Shown in pieces: positions 55,850 through 64,000 of a stretch of 64,000 bases of DNA; position 1 is the first letter of the stretch, and every line of letters starts with the position of its first letter. Position numbers and translations under genes: made by a program. The notes beneath the pieces were generated by a model, which searched no databases, was not told the origin of the DNA, and saw nothing but the letters and a program-made list of their open reading frames with translations. The DNA is from Trifolium pratense (lineage: Eukaryota > Streptophyta > Magnoliopsida > Fabales > Fabaceae). Where the stretch lies: NCBI RefSeq assembly GCF_020283565.1, contig NC_060061.1, forward strand, positions 28,929,362 to 28,993,361, in the 5' to 3' direction.

Positions 55850-57484
55850 TTATACCACATGTTTTGTGGGATTTTGCAGTCTTACAATTTCTTTTAAAGT
55901 TCTGACTTATTTAGTTTCTACCAGGATGGATGGTTGACTAGTTTCTATTTTTTGGATATCTTATTTTGACTTTACTTTTTTATGTTTCCACCAACATGGA
56001 TGGTTGACTAGTGTGATGAATGGATTTTTTTTATATCTTATTTTTTTTACTTATGTCTTTGCAAGCTAGTGTGATGAATTGATTTTTATTTTTATCATGA
56101 GGATCTTGTGTGAGATTGGTTGGATTTCTGTTTTGTTTAGTGAACCGATCATCATATATATGAATGTTATTGGTGTGTGATACTTTTAGATTATGGCATG
56201 CTTTGACCAAGCAAAGGGTCATTATCATGGTGAAGAATGTAGGCTATAAGTTGTTTGTTAACAGGAGGAAATAGTTGGCATTTGAAGCTTAATTGGATGA
56301 TCTTTTGTATAGGTGTATAAATTCATGTATTTGTTATTCTTGTGTATTTTCTGTGAAATCATGTTATAGGCCTTGTTTAGATCTCTTATGGTCTTTATGT
56401 GATTAGTCAAATGCTTGGATTTTGGCCTGCCATAAATCATGTTATATGGCAGTGATCTGCAATGTTCACAATTGATCATTGCTTTTGCAGTTCTGGTGCT
56501 CTGTTGGTTTTTTAAGTAGGCTTGATGTCCCAGTTTGCGTGTGTGCTTGTGGATTATATTCATTTGTTTTAAGGAGAGGTCACTATACATGGTTGGTCAC
56601 TGTTCGTGAGTCGGAGAATAGGCTGCGGAGCTACATAATTTTCTTCTGTGATTCTGCGTTCTGTAATTTTGTTTGTAGAAAAATAATAAATTAGAGATAT
56701 TGTTTTACTTTCGCAAACTATTAGCAGGTGCTTTCACTAACTATTTAATTAAAAATCTGAATTTTCTAAGTCCAATATCGTTGCCGTTCTGTCGACGCGT
56801 AAACAGTATTTCTATGTTCCTACTTTCGCAGGGAACTATTAGTTTTAAAAACAGAATTTTCAGAACAATAAAGCTATTCTCGTCATAAGTAAATAAGCGC
56901 GTAATTTTATATCAGTTCCATCGGTACGACGGTCCTCTCGTGAACTACTCAGACATATTTAAACTAACAAGACATATTTAAACTAATAAACAAGCGTGAA
57001 TTCATGGTATGCTTCATTGTTGAAACAGGGAGCAATTTTAAGTGAGAACTTTAAGTAGCGATGGAAGCATAAACCTGGTGACTGAAACTTTTCTTAAATA
57101 AACTTTATAAATTGAACCAACGAATCAAGTGAATAAATATTCCAACTTAAAACATGCTCTCTGTAACTTGATGTGCATATACCATGAAACACATGAACAG
57201 TAACTGAATTGCAGAACACAGCCCCACAACAACAACAAGGACGCAAACCACGGCTTTGCTATTTTTATTAATAAATAAGTGTAGGCATAAGTTATGCCAA
57301 AGAGTACATAGCAAATACACTACTTAACAGTAATCCAAACCAATAACACCTTTCATAATCCAAACCAATAACTTAACATAATTGAAAACAAGTCTACACG
57401 GTTAAATTCCTATATATGGTCCTTTCAAAAGCCACAAAAATAGCATCATATTGGATACTTGTCCCATTGCTTGTGATTTGTGAA
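55850..57484. other. Downstream and intergenic sequence, no gene supported
   Basis: It contains a repeated ATGGATGGTTGACTAGT (about 55,924 and 55,997) and a repeated AGACATATTTAAACTAA (56,951 and 56,969). No motif-supported frame. Confidence 0.5.
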
Positions 57485-58079
57485 TCAAGAATCGTCATTT
57501 CCACCTCCATTCCTAGCCTTTTTAGCCGAGTTCTCCACCTCCTCCATAAACTACATAAATTGAGGATAAATATTAGAGAGGGAAAACACATTTCACGAAT
57601 TAAATATGAATGTTGCGTTTACTCACACGTGTATAACGAGGGAAATCATGTGTTCTGCTTTGTCGAAGAAAATTGTTGTCTACTGGTGGAAACTGGGGGA
57701 AAATTGGTGAACTTTGATTTGGATGAAATTGGGGGAAAATTGGTGCACTTTGATTTGGAACAAATTGGGGAAAAATTGATGCACTTTGATTTCGAACCCC
57801 ATTACATGTGGTGAAATAATCGGCACCATACCCTACACTATAGTTCCACGTTGCTTTCTGACGTTCCATTTTACTAGTGGGATTACCAAATACAAAACCA
57901 TGTCTCATAACATTCTGAAACAAATAAGGACATAAGATAAACATAATATTATATCTAAATGAACTTTTATTCTCATAAATTCTCTATAACAGATTACTTA
58001 CGCTGTCAATATTGAATGAGTGATTTGGATTGACAAAAGCACTAGCCCCTGGAATGTCTTGTTCATTTGTATCTGACAT
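57485..58079 (-). CDS. Small unrecognised protein, three exons (predicted, 143 aa)
   Basis: Minus-strand exons 58,079-58,002, 57,914-57,627 and 57,550-57,485 join in phase with GT-AG borders (GTAAGT and GTGAGT donors). The frame is open upstream to an acceptor at 58,116, so the first exon may be longer (up to 58,115) and the real start further up. The product has MSDTNEQDIPGASAF, an aromatic stretch (WNYSVGYGADYF), three consecutive 12-aa repeats of the form NQSxxIFPQFxP, and ends EENSAKKARN-like, NGGGNDDS. No known domain. A GC-rich segment at 58,690-58,800 with a GTGAGT donor could be its 5' exon. It could also be part of a captured gene fragment. Confidence 0.42.
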
Positions 58080-58115
58080 GTTCTCCTTAGGTTTGTTGGA
58101 CTTCTCTTTTTCAGC

Positions 58116-58922
58116 CTAACATCATGTCGTAAAAGTGTCAAAAATGTTTTTTTTTAGCAGCATAAATAATGATATTATTAAGCCCACCAAAACATGAGGA
58201 ATGTTAAGGGACAAACAGCAAAAGCTGAGAAAATACAAGTGCATAAAAAACAAACCGCTGGGAACATAACAGCAAGCACAAAAATCCAGCCAAACAAAAA
58301 GCTTATAACAAAGGAGGAGAACGCAGGAAAAACACTAAGGGGGTAACGACAAAGGAGGACTACAAGTCACACAACAACAAGTAGAAATTAGCGCTGCATA
58401 CACTCCAACGGACACCAATTCCATTCATACAGTACTAAATCAACAATGTGAATTAATAAGAGAGTATGCAAATAACAAGGATCAACTATCATAACTTTAG
58501 GCAAGTTTCAAAATTTACGGTTTCATTGATTCAACCATTATAAATTTGATAAGCTATCATAACCCACTTAAGATAAAACATAATTTTGATGATGTAACTA
58601 CACATACTTCAATTTACTAAACTAGGCGCATATATTGTGATACTATCAAATACAGTTGCGGTCACATTTATAAGAAAGAGGTAAGGTGTCGAATACTCAC
58701 TCAAAGGTCGGTGGCGGCGGCGAACTCAGGTTACAGCGGCGACACGATAGTGATTCGGCGTGAAAACTCGTGTGATTTCGGTGAGAGCATGTGATGCGGC
58801 GGATCTCCCCTTTACAAAGCAAGTGAAACTAAGAAGAGAGAAGAAGACCAATTTCCCAAACTTTCAAAAATCCTAAAAATAGAAGATTCAATAACAGAGA
58901 ATTAAGACAACAAAACCCTAAA
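58116..58922 (-). other. Probable intron and 5' exon region of the small minus-strand gene
   Basis: 58,150-58,690 has no frame. 58,695-58,900 is GC-richer (GGTGGCGGCGGCGAAC) and on the minus strand ends in a GTGAGT donor at about 58,700, consistent with a UTR exon. Unproven. Confidence 0.4.
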
Positions 58923-59380
58923 AAGCGGCGGTGAAAGACGAACTACGCAGTGGAGAGAGGCGGCGCCGCCGCCGGGATGAGGCCAAAATCGGAGGTACGA
59001 GAACAGAGACACACAAACTTACGGGAAAGAAATGTTTCAGCCTGTAAAAAACCTGTAACACGAGTTTGTGTTTCAGAGAAATGTTTCCACTGTAAAAAAC
59101 CTTTGACAGAGAAAGAAATGTTTCAGAGAAATGTTTCAGCCTTGTAACATGTTTTTTTTTTACGAATACTGTAACATGTTTTAACATTTTAAAATTACAA
59201 TAATTTCCATGGTGTCATTTTGAAATTTTTGTAAACTAAAAGAGTAATTTAGAAAACTTATATCTAAATAAGTATTAAAATGACATGTTAAATTATGATT
59301 ATATGTGGACGAATTAAATTTATACACATCAGCAGTGTACCGGTATACGTCCACATAATACGTGTACCGGAGTGTTCACC
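58923..59380 (-). repeat. GGTACAC-ended repeat (copy C) at the right breakpoint
   Basis: On the minus strand GGTGAACACTCCGGTACACG starts at 59,380, exactly next to the end of the right arm (59,382). The body aligns with copy B and includes a small internal duplication (GAAACATTTCTCTGAAACA phrases, 59,010-59,130) and the CCCGGCGGCGGC stretch. Confidence 0.75.
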
Positions 59381-60045
59381 TGCACCTTAGTAAAATACAT
59401 TTGTCAGCCATCAAGCTACTTGAAAAAAAAAAAAAACTCTGCCAATAGTTTTTGAAAAGGAAAATATTAAACTGCCAAATATGTTTTTAAAATCATGAAA
59501 TTTTTTTCATATTAGCCACTAGATATAAATTACATTGGTAAACAAATAAACTAATTGACCGATCAAGGACTATTATAATACAATGAGATTTTTGCACTGT
59601 AACTAATGCGCCCCTATGCCAAATTTCCCATAGACAAATTTTGAGTTCATTTAAAAATTGAAAAGAAAAAAGTATAGACAAGGGGGTAAAAATGTAAATT
59701 CCTAATAAAGTTTTCAATCGTAACTGGTGATAGGAAGACACCAGTTAGCTAAAAGAATTTATGGATTTCCATTCTAGAAAGAATTTGCAATGCATATCTG
59801 CAATAGTACCAAGCAAATCATGGATTACATTTCAGATACAACAACAACAACAACAAACAGCACTACCACAGGACAATAAATTTATGCAAAAGTCAGCACT
59901 CCAAAGCTCATGACCAGACCTTGACTAAATTGAATTCACAAAATCTAACATTCTAAGCAAAACCTAACTCTCATCCACTTCCACCAGTTCAACAGCTACC
60001 ACCTAATGTTAATACATGCAAAATAATAATTTTAAACTGCATCAT

Positions 60046-61578
60046 TTAGATGGCAGAAATCCTTGGAACATCAACCGGAAACTGGTTAATCTCGTCGATC
60101 CAAGGGTTCTTCTCATTTGCAGGATTGATTGTCCTTAGAGCCTTCCATACTGCACTGTTGCACTTGAATCCAGAACCGAATGCTATTTGCCACGTTCTAT
60201 CTCCTTTCTTGATCCTTCCCTTGGCTTCTGTATATGCCAATTCGTACCAAAGTGAACTGCTTGACGTGTTTCCAAAACGATAAAGTGTCATTCTTGATGG
60301 CTCCATATGCCAAGGAGACAGCTTCAAGTTTTTCTCCAGCTCATCCAAAACAGCTCTTCCACCAGCATGAATGCAGAAATGTTCAAAAGCTAGCTTGAAA
60401 TCAGGAATGTAAGGCTTGATCTTCATCTTGAAGACTTTCTTTCCAACTAACGTGCCGAAGAACAGCAGTTGTTCTGATGTTGGAAGGACAAGAGGCCCCA
60501 ATGTGGTGATGTTTGTTTTCAAAGCATCGCCTGCAACTGCCATAAGATCTTTTGATAAAGTGACACCAACTTTGCCATTGTCGTCTTCTTCTTGCGTAAC
60601 GCAGCTGAAGCACTTGTCATCAGCACCCTTGTTAGTGCGAACCGTGTGAACCAATCGGTATTTAGATCTTCTCCTATCAGAGCTCTTGTTGGATAGTAGA
60701 ATCGCAGCCCCTCCCATACGGAACAAACAATTCGAAACAAGCTTGGAGCGGTCATTCCCAGGATACCAATTCAACGTAATGTTCTCCATGCTAACAACCA
60801 ACGCATACGAGTTAGGATGGACCTGGAGAAGCTCTTTAGCAAGATCAATTGAAATAATCCCGGCACTGCATCCCATCCCACCAAGGTTATAACTCCTTAT
60901 GTTACCTCTAAGCTTATAGTGATTGATGATCATTGCAGAAAGCGACGGAGTTGGACAGAAGAGACTACAATTCACAATCAGAATTCCAATGTCTTTAGGC
61001 TTTACTGATGTCTTCGAAAACAGCTCATCGATGGCACCAAACATAACCATCTCAGCTTCTTTCCTAGCTTCTTTCATTGAAGGGTTGGGAGGGATGCTAA
61101 GGACAGCTTCTGGAAGGTAAGTGTTTTCTCCAAGACCAGATCTCTCGAGTATCTTTCGCTGGAAGTCAAGGTTCTCCTCTGTGAAGAAATCACTTGCCCT
61201 GGAGTGATCCATAAAAGTCCTTTTTGTGCATTTCCGAGACTCTTCCGGCTTGTAACATGAGAAATTGACTAGGTAGACTGGCCTAGGACGAGTCATAAAG
61301 TAAAGGGTCGATAAAAATACAAGGAGAGTCGAGCAAATAATGACGGATACCAGATTGTATTGCAGGTTTTCCCAAATATCATAGATATCTTTGAGTGAGA
61401 AAGTTGAGAGCTGTGCAGCAATTAACACCACAAGTGGTGAAAGAAAGAGGTACATGCCATGAGTGATTAGGTAATGATAGCCAAGCTTCACATACTTCAA
61501 TTTAACAGATTTTTTGAAGTCGGGAAGCATCTGCGATGATGTCGACAACAAGGGTGTTTCTTGTTTTGATTCTGTCAT
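60046..61578 (-). CDS. KCS: 3-ketoacyl-CoA synthase, KCS11-like (right copy)
   Basis: 510 aa, same protein as the left copy, with the same Cys237, His404 and Asn437 and two N-terminal membrane spans. Overlapping frames on all strands are also the same in the two copies, so the coding exons are essentially identical at nucleotide level. The splice acceptor mirrors the left copy (61,585-61,587). It is transcribed toward the left copy. Its 5' UTR exon and promoter are outside the window, so whether it has the same promoter cannot be seen. Two identical functional genes imply a recent duplication, gene conversion, or an assembly artefact. Confidence 0.95.
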   Translation of the reverse strand: MTESKQETPLLSTSSQMLPDFKKSVKLKYVKLGYHYLITHGMYLFLSPLVVLIAAQLSTFSLKDIYDIWENLQYNLVSVIICSTLLVFLSTLYFMTRPRPVYLVNFSCYKPEESRKCTKRTFMDHSRASDFFTEENLDFQRKILERSGLGENTYLPEAVLSIPPNPSMKEARKEAEMVMFGAIDELFSKTSVKPKDIGILIVNCSLFCPTPSLSAMIINHYKLRGNIRSYNLGGMGCSAGIISIDLAKELLQVHPNSYALVVSMENITLNWYPGNDRSKLVSNCLFRMGGAAILLSNKSSDRRRSKYRLVHTVRTNKGADDKCFSCVTQEEDDNGKVGVTLSKDLMAVAGDALKTNITTLGPLVLPTSEQLLFFGTLVGKKVFKMKIKPYIPDFKLAFEHFCIHAGGRAVLDELEKNLKLSPWHMEPSRMTLYRFGNTSSSSLWYELAYTEAKGRIKKGDRTWQIAFGSGFKCNSAVWKALRTINPANEKNPWIDEINQFPVDVPRISAI

Positions 61579-62042
61579 TTTTCCCTGTTTAAAATAAAAA
61601 ATACATCCAGTTAGATAGATGGCTTAAAAATGAAAAAAAAATAAAAAAATAATCAAAATCAGCACCTATGTAATGTATGCATTCATAGAGGTGAAAATCC
61701 CCTCAAAATAATCCTTTCTAGTACCAATTTCTGATTTTGGAAAAATTGAATGAAAAAAGAGTTTGATTTCTGTAATTTATGGCACAGACAAATTTGGAAC
61801 ATTAGATCAACCAAATTGAAAAAGCTAAAACCAAAAAAAGCTAAAGAAAGCTAAAGTTCAAATTTTCAATCATCTTCAATGCAATCATTAAACCCCGTCT
61901 ATTTAATTTATCTATACAGCAGAAACCCAGATAGGAATTTCAAATTTTCACACATTAATGCACATTATAAGCATGTTAAAAAAAAATGAAGGGTTGTCAT
62001 TCATTCAAAATAAAAATTGGTATCTTCAAAGTGTTTGAGAGC

Positions 62043-62147
62043 GCTGCGGTTCGATTCCCCGCAACTACGATTAGGAGGGGGCTGGAACCACTTGATGCCA
62101 GAACTGACCCCTGAACCAGATTCAACTGGTGATGAAAGCCAAAAAAA
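62043..62147 (+). mobile_element. 5'-truncated tRNA-type SINE (right arm)
   Basis: Mirror of the left SINE: GGTTCGATTCCCCGC, GGGCTGGAACCACTTGATGC, poly-A. Target duplication AAAGTGTTTGAGAGC at 62,028-62,042 and 62,148-62,162. The B box here is GGTTCGATTCC, closer to consensus than in the left arm. Confidence 0.82.
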
Positions 62148-62278
62148 AAAGTGTTTGAGAGCAATAAAGAGACCCATAAAAAGAATTGAGACATAATAAA
62201 AAGTGAAATTAAAAGCAAGCATTCAAATAACAGAGTTAGGCACAACGGAGCAAGAAGGTAGTTTGAAAAAAGAATGTA

Positions 62279-62380
62279 CTCCCTCTGTGACAATATATAA
62301 GCAAAATTCATCTACCAGATACATTAATTATGCAATGAACCTAGAAAGGTAATTTTGCTTATATATTGTCACAAAGGGAG
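62279..62380. mobile_element. Stowaway MITE (right arm)
   Basis: Mirror of 44,547-44,649, one base shorter (a C missing near 62,351), flanked by TA on both sides. Confidence 0.9.
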
Positions 62381-62537
62381 TACCATGCAGTGGCGGAGCT
62401 AGACTATAAAATTCAGGCAGGCCACCTAATGAATCCTCATCATGACATGTTATCTGAGCATGTTTAAGGCGATTTTTAGGAAATATTGTAAAAAAGTTGA
62501 ATAGAATGAGTGAAATATAGCCGAATCTTACATTGAG

Positions 62538-62947
62538 TGCTGCGCAAGCAAAGCAGGGGAAAAACTGAGTTGATGCTGCGCCAGGGCGCAGAAGAGCCGC
62601 GCATGGCGCAATGTTGCATCAATTAGCAACTCAAGTCCCCTGTAAGCTGCGCCATGGCGCCACAGGGCTGCGCATGGCGCATTTTGAGCTTGTTTGATGG
62701 AGAACATCACTGGTCTCTGCGCCAGGGCGCAGGGAAGCTGCGCATGGCGCTTTTATAATAGGCTTTTGAAGTGTCAATCTCTGTAAGCTGCGCCATGGCG
62801 CAGAAGAGCTGCGCATGGCGCAGGATGAACATCTGGAGAATGAACCCAGAACTGGAGCTGCGCCATAGCGCAAGAGGCCTGCGCCACTGCGCAGCTGTAA
62901 CTGCCTCTTTGCGCCAGGGCGCAGGGGCCTGCGCATGGCGCAGGTGC
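62538..62947. repeat. GCGC-rich palindrome array in KCS intron (right)
   Basis: Mirror of 43,979-44,395 with a few substitutions (for example GCGCCATAGCGCA where the left arm has the complement of GCGCTGTGGCGCA). Confidence 0.85.
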
Positions 62948-64000
62948 GTAAAAGTATAAATAGATGCTCTGTTTTCCTGTGCAGGGTTCGACTTTTTTAG
63001 ATCCGGAATTGAGAATCAAGCTCCATCTCGCCATTTCCTCTGTTCTTTTAGCTGAAGATGATGAAGATAATGCAAGATCAAAGCCAGCTGGTGATGATGT
63101 GCAAGATTATGGCACACTAAGCACCAAGATTGGGAGTTGGAGGTGCAGACTATGGATCAAGCTCTCGCGTGAATTCTTCCTCAATTGTAATCGGTTCAGT
63201 TTATTCAATTCATAACTTCTTAGATTGTAATGCTTTTGTGTCTTTTAGCTAATTACACAAATGATCTTAATGATTGAATGCATATGAGAATATGATTTAG
63301 TTGTAGAATTGAGAATTATGAGTAATCAATTTGTGTTTAAGAGATTGAATGTTAATTGATTATGTTAATTGAATCCTGTATTGCAAAACCTCAATTAATC
63401 ACAAATCGCTTAAGAGATTAAGGATTTGTGATCGATTGAGCGAAGTGGATTGCAAGAGATTGAATCCACTTATCATCGATTCATCATTGAGTGAATTAAC
63501 CGATCCTATTGTGTGTGAATTCGCGTGTAGCTTGTGAAATAGTTCGATCCGAAAACTCTCAATCATTTCAAAACTTTTGAAACTAAGAAATCGAAAATTC
63601 TTCTGAAATTAATCCCCAATCATGTTCAAAAATAGTGTGTTCAAATACGGTATCCGCGATGCGAATTTAATACAATCCCTGAGGAAACGATAACTCTTAA
63701 TTGTACTACTTGACGTCTTTCGTACACTTGCGAAAAGAACCATCAAGATTTAATGATCATCAAAAAAATTAAACTACGAGATTTAAAACACCTTAAAATT
63801 TATTGCTCGGTTACAAAATCTACTGTTAAACTTAACCCAATTTGAGTGGCAAAACCAAGATTAAACATGATTGCGTCGCGTCAAGATAATCATACACCTT
63901 ATGGATATCCAACTTGATTACTAGTTCCCCCTTCAAACCTTTTGTTTACATATATTAGATAGTGAACTATGTCACTGGAAATGACAGCATTATATTCCCT

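Larger units (their letters stand above)
59382..64000 (-). repeat. Right arm of large inverted duplication (runs past window end)
   Basis: Reverse complement of 42,929-47,546, still matching at the last base of the window, so the true arm is longer. It contains the second KCS gene, SINE fragment, Stowaway MITE and GCGC array at mirrored positions. Confidence 0.95.

Overview
The window is plant nuclear DNA, AT-rich, with intron-split genes and dense nested transposable elements. The gene styles (a KCS11-like 3-ketoacyl-CoA synthase, a CDKD kinase, a Sirevirus with an envelope-like third ORF, and a Ulp1-like fragment) suggest a legume, probably of the clover/medic/pea clade. That placement comes from remembered family styles, not from a search.

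Layout. 1-2.8 kb: AT-rich repeats. 2,817-17,976: one Ty1/copia element of the Sirevirus type. Its LTRs are 1,007 bp, differ at two positions and are flanked by CATAT. It carries gag-pol and an envelope-like ORF. Its gag is split by a younger Ty3/gypsy-type element (4,474-9,679; LTRs 2,048 bp; CATGA target duplication) that keeps only gag, i.e. a non-autonomous terminal-repeat-with-GAG element. 18-22 kb: small DNA transposons and a LINE RNase H remnant. 22,185-30,287 (+): a complete seven-exon CDK-activating kinase gene (CDKD, 410 aa), whose large intron holds a Harbinger-like element, a Helitron end and a captured-gene fragment. 30.7-42.4 kb: no host gene, but a foldback element, a solo LTR inside an LTR, a hAT-like element, Helitron pieces and small TIR elements.

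42.9-64.0 kb is dominated by a large inverted duplication. Arms of about 4.6 kb (42,929-47,546 and 59,382-64,000, continuing past the window end) each carry an intact single-coding-exon KCS gene encoding the same 510-aa protein. The two genes converge on an 11.8-kb spacer. The left copy also shows its 5' UTR exon and a 2.6-kb intron containing a palindromic GCGC-rich array, a SINE fragment and a Stowaway MITE.

The spacer holds a long hairpin built from two back-to-back copies of a GGTACAC-ended repeat (50,762-52,487), a LINE 3' remnant, a degraded Ulp1-protease-like gene, and a small unrecognised minus-strand gene with three exact-length 12-aa repeats. Members of the same GGTACAC-ended family sit at or next to both breakpoints of the KCS duplication.

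Functionally the host genes are independent: CDKD acts in cell-cycle control and transcription, and KCS elongates very-long-chain fatty acids for wax and cutin lipids. The rest is a record of repeated nested insertion. No bacterial-type operon, CRISPR array, rRNA or tRNA gene was seen.
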